This document shows, one piece after another, positions 25,116 to 33,832 of a stretch of 64,000 bases of DNA. Made by a program: the position numbers and the translations under genes. The notes beneath the pieces are model-generated. The model was not told the origin of the DNA. It worked only from the letters and a program-made list of their open reading frames with translations, and did no database searches. Origin of the DNA: Thalassobacillus devorans MSP14 (GTDB taxonomy: Bacteria; Bacillota; Bacilli; Bacillales; Halobacillaceae); contig NZ_KI543236.1 of NCBI RefSeq assembly GCF_000496835.1, positions 104,709 to 168,708 of the forward strand, given 5' to 3'. How positions within the stretch are numbered: the first letter of the stretch is position 1; every line of letters starts with the position of its first letter.

Positions 25116-25939
25116 TGGGGCTTACGTTTATGTTTCGGTATCGCCAGCTCCCGGAAGTTATCGGCAAGTTCATTCAACTGCCTGGTGAGTGTTTCACCTT
25201 CCATTGGCAGACCGTGGCCGGTTATTGCGACAGAAGGGTTCAGTTCAGCCAACCGCTTGACAGATGCTTCTGCCTCTTTCCAGTTTGGAGTTTGGAAAGC
25301 AGGGGGTCCATGGACATGCTGTATCTGGGTAATCACCGAAAGATAAGATTCAGTTTTTTCTGTCGTAAATGCGTCCCCGGCAATTAAAGTACGGTCCTTT
25401 TCCCGAAATAAGGAAATATGACCAGGAGTATGACCTGGCGTATGAATATATTTCCAGTCAGGTAGATGGGGGAGTGATCCATCTTCTGGCAGCTTTTCTG
25501 CGTACCTGGCAAGATTTATTCCTCGTGTAGGGAAAAAGGGGGATAACAAGGAAATGGTCCCACCACCTACAGTGGAATCCCCTACCGGGTAATCCCGTCT
25601 GCCTATGACATAATCCCATTCCATCGGATGGACGAAAATCGGTACATCCCAAAGCTTGCAAAGGTATTTGGCTGAGCCGACGTGGTCAAAGTGACCATGG
25701 GTCAGAATAATAGCTTTTGGCGGACGATCACCAAATCGTTTTTCACAGGCAGTCTGGATTCGTTCACCGTAGCGGGCGATCCCCGTATCAACAAGCACCC
25801 AGTCATCAGTGTTTTCTTTTCCGATCATACACACATTGGCGACCAGGGTCTGGTAAATGGCCAGATCTTCTTTTATGATGTCCGGTTCTGCGTGGTCCAT
25901 TTTCCATCCGGCTTCCAAATGTTCCTGATGTTTATCCAT
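25112..25939 (-). CDS. Metallo-beta-lactamase fold hydrolase
   Basis: 275 residues. Zinc motif ILTHGHFDHVGSAKYL (H-x-H-x-D-H), a later metal His in TPGHTPGHISL, Asp in LIAGDAFTTEK and His in AITGHGLPM, the complete ligand set of the glyoxalase II-like superfamily. Cytosolic. Likely a hydrolase of a thioester, lactone or phosphodiester; cannot be narrowed. Single gene. Confidence 0.87.
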   Translation of the reverse strand: MDKHQEHLEAGWKMDHAEPDIIKEDLAIYQTLVANVCMIGKENTDDWVLVDTGIARYGERIQTACEKRFGDRPPKAIILTHGHFDHVGSAKYLCKLWDVPIFVHPMEWDYVIGRRDYPVGDSTVGGGTISLLSPFFPTRGINLARYAEKLPEDGSLPHLPDWKYIHTPGHTPGHISLFREKDRTLIAGDAFTTEKTESYLSVITQIQHVHGPPAFQTPNWKEAEASVKRLAELNPSVAITGHGLPMEGETLTRQLNELADNFRELAIPKHKRKPH

Positions 25940-26004
25940 GTTTTATGCTCCTCGTTTTCTTTTAGCATTGATAGAAAGCAGGGAAGTTATGCATGAAAAG
26001 GGCA

Positions 26005-27381
26005 TCAGGCTTTTTTTGTAATCGTTTTGCCGGTTAAACCATAGAGAATAGTCAGGACCGGGCTTAGAAGGCAAAAGAATGCGAACGGCAGGTAATCGAT
26101 AACCGCTACTCCCAAAACGTCAGCAAGGAAGACACCACAGACACTCCAGGGTACGAGTGGATTGATGACTGTCCCTGCATCTTCCAGCGTTCGCGATAAG
26201 TTTTTTCTGGCTAGATTCGCCCGGTCATATATATCCTGATAGGCCTCCCCTGTTAAAAGGATCGATAGGTACTGTTCACCGATAAAGACATTAATTCCTA
26301 TTGCGGTAAACGCTGTCGATAATGTTATGGAGCGGACGGACTGCAGCATTTGTTGCACGTGGTACAGCACGGATGGAATGATACCGGTCACAAACATCAA
26401 TCCGCCAAGCGTAAGGGCAAGAATGACAAGTGATATGGTGAACAGCATGCTGTCGATTCCGCCTCTGGAAAGCATTTCATTGATTATTTCATTGCTGGTA
26501 CTTGCACTGTAACCGCTGAACCAGGTACTCCATAACTCACTCCATGACAGGGTATTCCGAAAGCCTGCGATTAGGGATGCCGTAATACTGCTCACTGCTA
26601 ATGCAACAAAAGCTGGTCTTTTTGTGACAGTCATCGCTAATAAAACAAGGACTGGAATCCAGGAACTCCAATGCACCAATCCTGATTCATTTAAGGTATT
26701 ATGAATGGCAGCTAAATTTTCTGACTGCACACGCTGTTTTGGGGATAAAACAGCAAACAGAATAAACGAAATGATAAAGGCTGGAATCGTCGTCCAGGTC
26801 ATGTTTTTAATATGGGCAAATAAATCCACTTTTACTACTGTTGATGCAAGATTGGTCGTATCAGATAACGGGGACATTTTATCTCCGAAGAACGCCCCTG
26901 AAACAATAGCACCTGCTGTCATTGCCAAAGATGCGTCCATTGTCTGGGCTACTCCAAGAAATGCTACTCCAAGTGTCGCACTGGTTGTGAATGAGCTGCC
27001 CAGTGCGACACCGGTGATCGCGGTGATCGTAAAAACGATGGCTAAGAACCAGGGGCCTCCTGCTAAAGAAAAAGAAACATCCATTAATGCTGGAATTGTA
27101 CCGCTTGCCATCCAGCTGCTGATCAGAATTCCAATCAAAAAGAAGATAAGTACAGCACCCATCCCTGATTGGGCACCCTGTACCATTCCTTCCTGCAGCC
27201 GGGCAAAGGTGAACTTTCTAATAAATCCGTAGGCAGTCATTAAAAGTACTGCCATTAAAATCGGCACATGGGGCACACTCTGCATTTCAATGATAAAGAA
27301 ACTGATTAAAGCTACGATAAGGAGCAGCATTCCGATTGATTCTATTATCCCTGGTAGTTTTTTAGGCTGTAAATGAAGCAT
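26005..27381 (-). CDS. NhaC-family transporter under T-box control (probable tyrosine transporter)
   Basis: 458 residues from an ATG with AGGAGG 7 bases upstream; about 11-12 membrane helices. NhaC-family features include GVALGSSFTTSATLGVAFLG, GAFFGDKMSPLSDTTNLAS and VGEQYL-like FIGEQYLSILLTGEAY, followed by LEDAGTVINPLVPWSVCG. The family is named for Na+/H+ antiport, but this member is preceded by a T-box riboswitch, so its expression responds to an uncharged tRNA. A T-box upstream of an NhaC-like gene fits earlier predictions that a branch of this family imports tyrosine. Substrate is therefore inferred from regulation, not from the protein. Confidence 0.85.
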   Translation of the reverse strand: MLHLQPKKLPGIIESIGMLLLIVALISFFIIEMQSVPHVPILMAVLLMTAYGFIRKFTFARLQEGMVQGAQSGMGAVLIFFLIGILISSWMASGTIPALMDVSFSLAGGPWFLAIVFTITAITGVALGSSFTTSATLGVAFLGVAQTMDASLAMTAGAIVSGAFFGDKMSPLSDTTNLASTVVKVDLFAHIKNMTWTTIPAFIISFILFAVLSPKQRVQSENLAAIHNTLNESGLVHWSSWIPVLVLLAMTVTKRPAFVALAVSSITASLIAGFRNTLSWSELWSTWFSGYSASTSNEIINEMLSRGGIDSMLFTISLVILALTLGGLMFVTGIIPSVLYHVQQMLQSVRSITLSTAFTAIGINVFIGEQYLSILLTGEAYQDIYDRANLARKNLSRTLEDAGTVINPLVPWSVCGVFLADVLGVAVIDYLPFAFFCLLSPVLTILYGLTGKTITKKA

Positions 27382-27423
27382 AATGATTCCTCCTATATTC
27401 AAAACGTAAGCTTAATAACACAC

Positions 27424-27655
27424 AAAAGGCTTCATCCCTGAATAGGGACGAAGCCTGGCTCCGCGGTACCACCCTGATTGATGAACGATCATCCGCTCTT
27501 TCTAAAAGAACACATCATCTTGACGAACTCTGTAATTCGAATGGAAAGAAACCTGGATTCTCAGCTGCCATCCAGTCTCTGATGCTGTATCTGTCCCACC
27601 TACTGTGGAGTTACTGATGCATTTCTTTTACACTTAAACGCTTTTATGTTGTAAA
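27424..27655 (-). promoter_or_regulatory. T-box riboswitch upstream of the NhaC-family gene
   Basis: Reading the minus strand: the T-box core AGGGTGGTACCGCGG (27461-27475) pairs with tRNA acceptor ends and is followed by a terminator (27427-27456). Upstream stem I includes the distal-loop features GGATGG..GCTGAGAATCC. In the specifier region, GAATTACAG reads GAA-T-TAC-A, so the specifier is probably TAC (tyrosine), followed by the expected purine. Uncharged tRNA would stabilise the antiterminator and allow transcription. Confidence 0.9.
27427..27456 (-). terminator. T-box controlled terminator
   Basis: AGGCTTCGTCCCT pairs with AGGGATGAAGCCT (one G-U) around a short loop and is followed on the minus strand by TTTTGTG. 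Competes with the antiterminator formed by the T-box core. Confidence 0.88.
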
Positions 27656-27659
27656 GTAA

Positions 27660-27688
27660 ATATAAAGGATAGAAGAGAAGTTTGTCAA
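27660..27688 (-). promoter_or_regulatory. Promoter of the T-box leader
   Basis: Minus strand TTGACA (27683-27688), 17-base gap, TTATAT (27660-27665). The start is expected near 27653, immediately before the leader. Confidence 0.75.
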
Positions 27689-27791
27689 TGCATTTTCGTA
27701 TTGACATTTTTTACTATTGAGCTTAATCCTCATATGTTCTTTCAAGATAAGTTATAATTGTGTATAATAGTGGAAATTTTCTTGATAGTGG

Positions 27792-28535
27792 GTGAAGGGC
27801 TTGGAACCTAATACTGTTGCTGTAACAAATCAATCTGAACGCTTGACGATGCTTAAACGGGGAGTTGGGGCAGGATTCCCGATCATGCTCGGCTATTTGC
27901 CGATTGCGATTACATACGGAGTTTTGGCGAGACAATCCGGTCTTTCTAATCTGGAGTTGACCCTGATGAGTATTCTTGTTTTCGCGGGAGCTGCTCAGTT
28001 CATGGGAGCTAATATGATTGCGTTAGGTACGGGAATGGTCGAAATTGTTATTGCTACTTTCGTGTTGAATTTCCGTCATTTTGTCATGAGTCTTTCGTTC
28101 ATGAACCGCCTGAGGGAAGTTAGCTTGAAGTGGAAAGTCCCCTTATCACTCGGTTTAACCGATGAAACTTTTACGGTTTCTTCCCTTCATGCCAAAGAGG
28201 CAAAGGAGCCCCATGGAACATGGTTTTATGGAGCATTGATTCTTACTGCTTATATATCGTGGGTAGGCGGTTCCTTTTTAGGCGGTGTATTGGGGGATGT
28301 GATTCCAGGCAGACTTAGCCAAAGTATGGGTATTGCCTTGTATGCCATGTTCATCGGTTTACTGATACCATCCGTAAAAAAAGAGACAAGGGTGGCACTG
28401 ATAGCTTTGCTGGCGATGCTGATCAATTTCTTTTTCTCGCTATTCATCAGTGATGGATGGGCGATAGTACTTGGCACAATTATTGGCGGGGGCTGCGGCG
28501 TCTTCCTGCTGAAAGAAGGAGAGGAAGCAGCATGA
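27792..28535 (+). CDS. azlC: AzlC-family branched-chain amino acid exporter, large subunit
   Basis: 247 residues with about six to seven membrane helices. Signature segments GFPIMLGYLPIAITYGVLA, FAGAAQFMGANMIALG and VLNFRHFVMSLSF are typical of AzlC/YgaZ. With AzlD it exports leucine, valine or related compounds. The start is uncertain: GTG at 27792 is given, but its ribosome site is weak and a TTG nine bases later or an ATG at 27849 are possible. A promoter with TATAAT lies about 20 bases upstream. Its stop overlaps the azlD start (ATGA). Confidence 0.88.
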   Translation: MKGLEPNTVAVTNQSERLTMLKRGVGAGFPIMLGYLPIAITYGVLARQSGLSNLELTLMSILVFAGAAQFMGANMIALGTGMVEIVIATFVLNFRHFVMSLSFMNRLREVSLKWKVPLSLGLTDETFTVSSLHAKEAKEPHGTWFYGALILTAYISWVGGSFLGGVLGDVIPGRLSQSMGIALYAMFIGLLIPSVKKETRVALIALLAMLINFFFSLFISDGWAIVLGTIIGGGCGVFLLKEGEEAA

Positions 28536-28822
28536 TGTGGGTGATCATCGGGATGGCAATAGTCACGGCTGTACCGAGATTTTTGCCAGCTTTTATTGTG
28601 GATAAGTTGAATTTCCCAAGTTGGGTGGACCGATGGCTGAACGCGATTCCTTACGCCGCATTAGGTGCATTGATTTTTCCAGGGATTATGACAGTGAAAC
28701 CGGATGCTCCTCATGTCGGTATAATCGGTGGGACGGTCGCCATTGCATTAGCATGGTTCGGGATGAATATTATCTTAGTGGTGATAGGGGCGATTGCTAC
28801 CGTATTTTTGGTGACTCTCTAG
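28532..28822 (+). CDS. azlD: AzlD-family branched-chain amino acid exporter, small subunit
   Basis: 96 residues, three to four membrane helices. MMWVIIGMAIVTAVPRFLPA and IPYAALGALIFPG match AzlD/YgaH. The ATG lies in the azlC stop (ATGA overlap); the open frame upstream belongs to no protein. Works as a pair with AzlC. Confidence 0.88.
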   Translation: MMWVIIGMAIVTAVPRFLPAFIVDKLNFPSWVDRWLNAIPYAALGALIFPGIMTVKPDAPHVGIIGGTVAIALAWFGMNIILVVIGAIATVFLVTL

Positions 28823-28885
28823 TCACGCGCCCTGTTGCGATGCATATAGTGTAGAGATTATTCCTATAAAGGAGTTTGATCGTAT

Positions 28886-29374
28886 ATGGATCGACAACAA
28901 GGAGGATTTTTTTCTAACTTGCCTGGGTTTGGCGGAGGTTTTGGCCAAGGGCAAGGTCCTGGCAGCTTTCCTGGTTTCGGCCCTGGGGGAGGCGGTTTTC
29001 CAGGCCAGGGTCCAGGCGGGTTCCCTGGTGGCCCGGGCGGATTTCCGGGTCAGGGCCCAGGCGGATTTCCCGGCCAGGGACCGGGCGGTGCTCAAGGGCA
29101 GACGATGCAATTACCACCACCGCCAACAGATGTGCCACTATTTGGTGCCCAGTCATTCCAAGGCGGACCCGGTGTATATGCTGTAGACCCTGGCGCTTTT
29201 TACGGCTGCCTGTTCCGGATGACAAGGGTAAGACTGCGTAACGGACAAAGATTTTGGTTCTATCCTGTATTCATCGGGCGTCAGTCTGTTGCCGGTTATC
29301 GTTGGCGGCCACGCCGCAGGCAATGGGTTTATTTTGGCATAGATACGGATCGAATTGTTACCTTCCAATGTTAA
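28886..29374 (+). CDS. Gly/Pro-rich repeat protein with conserved C-terminal domain
   Basis: 162 residues from an ATG with AAAGGAG upstream. Residues about 8-72 are built of short Gly-Pro repeats around GGFPGQGP, a collagen-like but not strictly G-x-y tract, followed by a proline stretch (QLPPPPTDVP). The C-terminal 75 residues (DPGAFYGCLFRMTRVRLRNG, then basic FYPVFIGRQSVAGYRW) look folded, Arg- and Tyr-rich. No signal peptide. Proteins of this build occur in spore surface layers of Bacillaceae, so a spore coat role is possible but unproven. GC content of the repeat tract is clearly above its neighbours. Confidence 0.7.
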   Translation: MDRQQGGFFSNLPGFGGGFGQGQGPGSFPGFGPGGGGFPGQGPGGFPGGPGGFPGQGPGGFPGQGPGGAQGQTMQLPPPPTDVPLFGAQSFQGGPGVYAVDPGAFYGCLFRMTRVRLRNGQRFWFYPVFIGRQSVAGYRWRPRRRQWVYFGIDTDRIVTFQC

Positions 29375-29450
29375 CTAGTAAGAAAGCTGACAGCAGTATC
29401 AACCATGCTGCTGTCGGTATTCATAACCAGTGTTTGAAGGAGGATCTACT

Positions 29451-30002
29451 ATGTTTCATGTGAGAAAAGCAGTTTTTGAAGATGCTGAACAAATCGCTCA
29501 TGTGCATGTCAGCAGCTGGAAATCTACATACAAAGATTTGATAGACGAAAAGGATATGAGTAATATAACCGTGGAAAACCGAATCGCTCTATGGGAGACC
29601 GTTTTGAAAGTCCCTGTCAATGGTCAAGTCGCTCTCGTTGTGGAAAACGAGGCAGGAGAGGTAGTAGGCTTTGTCTCAGGGGGAAAAGAAAGGACGAAGC
29701 ACTATGGTTACGATGGTGAAATTTACGCTATTTATCTGTTAGATTCCTATCAAAGGCAAGGTATCGGCGGGTTGCTGTTAGAAGCTTTTGGAAATGAAAT
29801 GAAGGAGGCTGGTTACGAATCGTTGCTCGTATGGGTGCTGACTCACAATCCTTCTAGCGATTTTTATCGCAAACATGGTGCTAAGCTTGTGGAGGCAGAA
29901 ACCGTTACCATAGGAGAAGGGACGTATGAAGAAACAGCTTTCGGATGGAAAAAGATTGATGAACTGATAGAACGGTTTGCTTCACAAAGTAAACAGATTT
30001 AA
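29451..30002 (+). CDS. GNAT family N-acetyltransferase
   Basis: 183 residues from an ATG with AAGGAGG upstream. Motif A EIYAIYLLDSYQRQGIGGLL with Q-x-x-G-I-G for acetyl-CoA, and a C-terminal SDFYRKHGAKLVEAE typical of this fold. N-terminal VRKAVFEDAEQIAHVHVSSW matches a widespread Bacillus subgroup. Substrate unknown. Followed by its own terminator. Confidence 0.88.
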   Translation: MFHVRKAVFEDAEQIAHVHVSSWKSTYKDLIDEKDMSNITVENRIALWETVLKVPVNGQVALVVENEAGEVVGFVSGGKERTKHYGYDGEIYAIYLLDSYQRQGIGGLLLEAFGNEMKEAGYESLLVWVLTHNPSSDFYRKHGAKLVEAETVTIGEGTYEETAFGWKKIDELIERFASQSKQI

Positions 30003-30012
30003 TCAAATGCAG

Positions 30013-30047
30013 GCACCTCCTGGCAAGAAGCACGGAGGTGCTTTTTT
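30013..30047 (+). terminator. Intrinsic terminator after the acetyltransferase gene
   Basis: GCACCTCC / GGAGGTGC stem followed by six T. Confidence 0.9.
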
Positions 30048-30112
30048 AATACTCCTGTCAAAAATTTCACACACGGAAGCCATGGATCCGTAACTTTTCG
30101 GGAACCATGGCT

Positions 30113-30988
30113 TTATACTTCTTCTTCATATGGTTCAATGTGAATTTGCGCAAAACGAATATTGAGTTCTTCTTCCAGCATATCTTCAATCTCATCGGTG
30201 ATATCATGGCCTTCCTGTACGGTGATGTGCGGATCGACAAGGATAGTTACATCAATCAAGATAATATTTCCCTGCAGCCGTCCTTTCACATCTTTAACCA
30301 TCCATACCCCTGGGTTCTTAGAAATACAATGTCTGATATCCTGGAGCAGATTTTCATCGAAACCGTCCGTTAGTGTATGGGTCGAATCAGAAAAAATATC
30401 CCAGGCAGTTTTACATATAATGATTCCTACAATGAATCCGGCCAGGGGATCGAGCCAGTAAAGGCCGAACTGGGCACCAATGATTCCAACAAAAGCGCCG
30501 AGACTGACCAGTGCATCAGACCGATTATCCTGAGCAGCGGCATAGAGAGAAGCACTGCTGATTTTTTTAGATAATTTTATATTGAAGAGATAAACACCGA
30601 TCATGACACCAGCACCCGCAAGTGCAGTCCAGGCTGTCACCATGTCCGGCTGACTGTAATCGCTCGTCCACATGCTCTGGAAAGTTCCGTATAGCACTTC
30701 GAAACCGACGGTCATCATAATGAAAGCAGCAATCAGGGAGGCTATCGTTTCTGCACGAAAATGGCCATAATGATGGTCTTCGTCTGGAGGTTTTCTGGAG
30801 ATTTTCAGGCCGATCAATACTGCCAGAGATGCTATGATATCAGTGGTGTTATTCAGACCATCTGCTCGCAAAGCCGAGGAACCACCGATATAAGCAATGG
30901 TCAATTTCACCACTGCTAATAGCAGGTAGGCAATGATACTGATCCAGGCTCCTTTTTCTCCTTTTTTTAAATTGTCATATTCGTTCAT
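30113..30988 (-). CDS. mneS: Cation diffusion facilitator, manganese efflux type (MneS-like)
   Basis: 291 residues from an ATG preceded by GGAGG; an upstream in-frame stretch is unlikely to be translated. Six membrane helices, LRADGLNNTTDIIASLAVLIG with the first metal-site D-x-x-x-D pattern, DEDHHYGHFRAETIASLIAA, and a second site AQDNRSDALVSLG, ending in a cytosolic domain (HITVQEGHDITDEIEDML). The N-terminus and these motifs match B. subtilis MneS (YeaB), a Mn(II) exporter. Zinc or iron cannot be excluded. An inverted repeat AAGCCATGG/CCATGGCTT overlaps the stop codon. Confidence 0.85.
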   Translation of the reverse strand: MNEYDNLKKGEKGAWISIIAYLLLAVVKLTIAYIGGSSALRADGLNNTTDIIASLAVLIGLKISRKPPDEDHHYGHFRAETIASLIAAFIMMTVGFEVLYGTFQSMWTSDYSQPDMVTAWTALAGAGVMIGVYLFNIKLSKKISSASLYAAAQDNRSDALVSLGAFVGIIGAQFGLYWLDPLAGFIVGIIICKTAWDIFSDSTHTLTDGFDENLLQDIRHCISKNPGVWMVKDVKGRLQGNIILIDVTILVDPHITVQEGHDITDEIEDMLEEELNIRFAQIHIEPYEEEV

Positions 30989-31232
30989 AATACTGCCTCC
31001 GGAATTTAGGCTGTCAAGCATAAATAGCTTACCAAAGCCTGCTTGTGTAAGTCTAGAGAAACAATGATAGTCTGTCGCACAGTAGTTGTGATATGCCAAT
31101 GTTTTTTGCAGTAGTCAAATAATGAAATAGATAAATTTGTAAAAAACGATTACTTTTCTGTTACAAGGGTATATACAAACCAGAATCATTATTGTTATAA
31201 TATTTGAAATTTTATAAAAAAGGGGTGGGCTC

Positions 31233-31451
31233 GTGATTATTAAAGAGAATGTGATTATTGAAGGATATGTAGATGAAATGAAATTTTCTAAACCAGTACT
31301 CTTATCTTATAATCCGGAATCTGAAACACCCGAACAGGCACTTATAAGTTTTTATGATAGTCAGGCCAGAAATTTTGAAGAGTTGGCAATCCAACGTGGG
31401 TGGCAGGATGCCTACTGGACTTATCCAGCATATTATGAAATGGTGATTTAA
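31233..31451 (+). CDS. Small protein of unknown function, 72 residues
   Basis: GTG start with AAAAGGGGTGGG upstream and a TATAAT -10 box about 35 bases earlier. Acidic, soluble, with many aromatic residues at the end (WQDAYWTYPAYYEMVI). No motif recognised. A terminator follows at 31471, so it is a separate transcript before the mod operon. Confidence 0.65.
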   Translation: MIIKENVIIEGYVDEMKFSKPVLLSYNPESETPEQALISFYDSQARNFEELAIQRGWQDAYWTYPAYYEMVI

Positions 31452-31470
31452 AAGATAGGCATTGCATTGG

Positions 31471-31499
31471 CCGTACATGGTACAACCATGTACGGTTAT
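31471..31499 (+). terminator. Intrinsic terminator after the 72-residue protein gene
   Basis: Perfect 10-base stem CCGTACATGG / CCATGTACGG with a 5-base loop, followed by TTATTTG. Confidence 0.75.
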
Positions 31500-31582
31500 T
31501 TGTATTTGGTGTGTATTTGTATTCAAAACCCCGGAAGATTCGTTATAATGAGGAGTAGACTGAATTACAGGATGGTAAAGCT

Positions 31583-32335
31583 ATGATACGACAATTAATA
31601 ACATTAATTATAGGACTTTTAGTATTAACAGGATGCCAGGAAGGTAATCAAACGGGTGCTCCAGAGCTTCGTATTGCTGCTGCTTCAAGCCTTGCCGGTG
31701 TAATGAAACCTATAGAAACAGATTTTGAAGAGCAAACCGGCATTCAATTAACCATGAACTTTGGTTCCTCTGGGACACTGGCACAGCAAATCGGACAAGG
31801 TGCCCCGAGTGATGTATATATATCTGCCAGCGAATATTGGATGAATGATGCTATCCAGAATGGTTTGATGGATGAAAAAAGTATAGTAAAGGTAATGTCC
31901 AATCGATTAGTGCTGGCGGTAAATGATGCTGGTGATATAGAACTTCAGGAGCTTCCAGCAGACACTGTATCCCAGATAGCTATTGGAGACCCTGCGAGCG
32001 TGCCGGTGGGAATGTATGCCAAACAGGCGTTGAAAAGTCTGGGATTATGGGAAAATGTCCAAGGAAAGCTGGTATATGGTAAAAATGCGCAGCAAGTAGC
32101 TGCATATGTTGAATCAGGCAATGTCGATGCCGGAATCGTTTATCAAAGTGATGCAATAAAGTCGGAAGAATTAAAGACAGCAGGTACAGTCAGCAATACT
32201 CATCACAAGGCAATCATCTATCCAGCGGGGATTGTCAAAGAATCTCAGCACAAAGAAGCCGCTGAAGAGTTCCTGAAATATTTACAGAGCGATGAAGCAC
32301 AAAAGACTATAAAAGAGTTCGGGTTTGAACGATAA
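31583..32335 (+). CDS. modA: Molybdate-binding lipoprotein ModA
   Basis: 250 residues. Lipobox LVLTGC near residue 18, then LRIAAASSLAGVMKPIETDF, NFGSSGTLAQQIGQGAPSDV and GNVDAGIVYQSDA, the standard ModA pattern with two Ser residues contacting the oxyanion. Captures molybdate (or tungstate) outside the membrane. First gene of modABC; modB follows 15 bases later. Confidence 0.93.
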   Translation: MIRQLITLIIGLLVLTGCQEGNQTGAPELRIAAASSLAGVMKPIETDFEEQTGIQLTMNFGSSGTLAQQIGQGAPSDVYISASEYWMNDAIQNGLMDEKSIVKVMSNRLVLAVNDAGDIELQELPADTVSQIAIGDPASVPVGMYAKQALKSLGLWENVQGKLVYGKNAQQVAAYVESGNVDAGIVYQSDAIKSEELKTAGTVSNTHHKAIIYPAGIVKESQHKEAAEEFLKYLQSDEAQKTIKEFGFER

Positions 32336-32350
32336 GGCAGGGTGTTACAT

Positions 32351-33031
32351 ATGGATCTATCTCCCTTGTGGTTATCCATCAGGATAGCCACAATTTCTAC
32401 AGTCATAGTGTTCGCAGTTGGGACTCTTAGTGCAAGGTGGATGACACGCAGAAGTTTCACAGGCAAGCAAGTACTCGATGCCCTATTTTTACTACCCTTA
32501 GTGCTGCCCCCCACAGTAGTAGGCTTCGCGTTATTATATCTATTTGGTAAAAATGGATGGATCGGAAAATTGCTGCTTGAATGGTTTGACATCCAGATAG
32601 TGTTCACCTGGTATGCGGCTGTCATTGCTGCGATTGTCGTTTCCTTTCCATTGATGTATCAAAGCGCTGTTGCAGCTTTTTCTAAATATGACTATTCTTT
32701 GGAAAATGCCGCATATACCATGGGGGCTGGCCAGTGGCGGGTGTTCTGGACGATTTCTTTTCCGCTGGCCTGGCCGGGTCTGGTTGCAGGGCTTGTACTA
32801 TCTTTCGCTCGTGCTCTTGGTGAATTTGGAGCGACTTTGATGCTGGCCGGCTATATTCCAGGTGTTACAGATACGCTGCCACTAGCGATTTATTTTTCAG
32901 TAGAAGCCGGGAATGAACACCAGGCGCTCGTCTGGGTCATCATCATGGTAGTTATCGGGTTTACGACGATATATTGGCTTAATAACTGGAACCAGCGCCC
33001 ATGGAAAAAACACGTCGGTCGGAAGAGGTGA
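32351..33031 (+). CDS. modB: Molybdate ABC transporter permease ModB
   Basis: 226 residues from the ATG; a GTG nine bases earlier is an alternative. Five membrane helices, VLPPTVVGFALLYLFG, and the EAA loop ENAAYTMGAGQWRVFWTI then FPLAWPGLVAGLVLSFARAL typical of ModB. Forms the pore for ModA-delivered molybdate. Its end and the modC start are six bases apart. Confidence 0.92.
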   Translation: MDLSPLWLSIRIATISTVIVFAVGTLSARWMTRRSFTGKQVLDALFLLPLVLPPTVVGFALLYLFGKNGWIGKLLLEWFDIQIVFTWYAAVIAAIVVSFPLMYQSAVAAFSKYDYSLENAAYTMGAGQWRVFWTISFPLAWPGLVAGLVLSFARALGEFGATLMLAGYIPGVTDTLPLAIYFSVEAGNEHQALVWVIIMVVIGFTTIYWLNNWNQRPWKKHVGRKR

Positions 33032-33036
33032 AGGGC

Positions 33037-33678
33037 ATGTTAAAGGTAAACCTGGAAAAAAATCTGGCTCATTATAAGCTCGATGTCTCCTTTCAATTAG
33101 AGGATGAACTGGTGATTCTCTTTGGAAAATCCGGTTCTGGCAAAACGACACTACTAAATATGTTAGCCGGTCTGATCAAGCCCGAACAAGGAAAAATTCA
33201 ACTCGGAAACCGCATGTTATTTGAAACAGGAAAAGTGGATCTTCCACCACAGCAACGAAATGTCGGTTATGTGTTCCAGGACTATGCCTTATTCCCCCAT
33301 ATGACCGTAGAGAAGAATATTTATTATGGGATAAAGTCAAAGCAACTATCCCATACTGGAGATCATGTGAAGCGCATGATCGACATCGTGGACATAAGCC
33401 ACTTGTTAAGCAATTATCCAGGCGAAATTTCAGGTGGGGAAAAACAGCGGGTAGCACTCGTCCGGGCACTCGCATATCGTCCTGATCTGCTTTTGATGGA
33501 CGAACCATTTTCCGCCCTTGATGAAAAAAACCGACTCCAGTGTCATGAAGAGATTCTGAGGCTAAAACAGGAATGGCAGATTCCAATCCTTCTTGTCACC
33601 CATGATCATGGGGAAGCAAGTAAGCTGGGTGATAGAATCGTACATATGGAGGAGGGGAAGGTAACCCAACAGACTTGA
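33037..33678 (+). CDS. modC: Molybdate ABC transporter ATPase ModC
   Basis: 213 residues from the ATG preceded by GAGGTGAAGGG; an ATG at 33001 inside modB is less likely. Walker A FGKSGSGKTTLLN, Q-loop YVFQDYALFPHMTV, signature ISGGEKQRVALVRALAY, Walker B LLLMDEPFSALD and switch His VTHDHGEASKL. It is shorter than E. coli ModC and lacks the C-terminal mop (molybdate-sensing) domain, as usual in Firmicutes. Energises ModB. Confidence 0.9.
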   Translation: MLKVNLEKNLAHYKLDVSFQLEDELVILFGKSGSGKTTLLNMLAGLIKPEQGKIQLGNRMLFETGKVDLPPQQRNVGYVFQDYALFPHMTVEKNIYYGIKSKQLSHTGDHVKRMIDIVDISHLLSNYPGEISGGEKQRVALVRALAYRPDLLLMDEPFSALDEKNRLQCHEEILRLKQEWQIPILLVTHDHGEASKLGDRIVHMEEGKVTQQT

Positions 33679-33700
33679 ACAAGGTTCAAGTCTTTATTTT
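33671..33700 (+). terminator. Terminator of the mod operon
   Basis: AGACTTGAAC / GTTCAAGTCT, perfect 10-base stem with a three-base loop, followed by TTATTTT. The left arm includes the modC stop codon. Confidence 0.88.
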
Positions 33701-33832
33701 GCTATATATCTTGAAATGAAGAATCTTCGGTTTGAGTGTTATCCTGTGTGGGTACAGTGAAATGTGATGAGACAGTGCAGAACTGTCTGCACGTAATACA
33801 ATAGGGTGAAAATACGTAAGGAGAGGTGAACG

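Noticed and set aside
28823-29368. Several open frames on both strands across the Gly/Pro-rich gene
   Set aside because: Low-complexity GC-rich repeats leave all frames open. Only the frame at 28886-29374 has a ribosome site and a sensible C-terminus.
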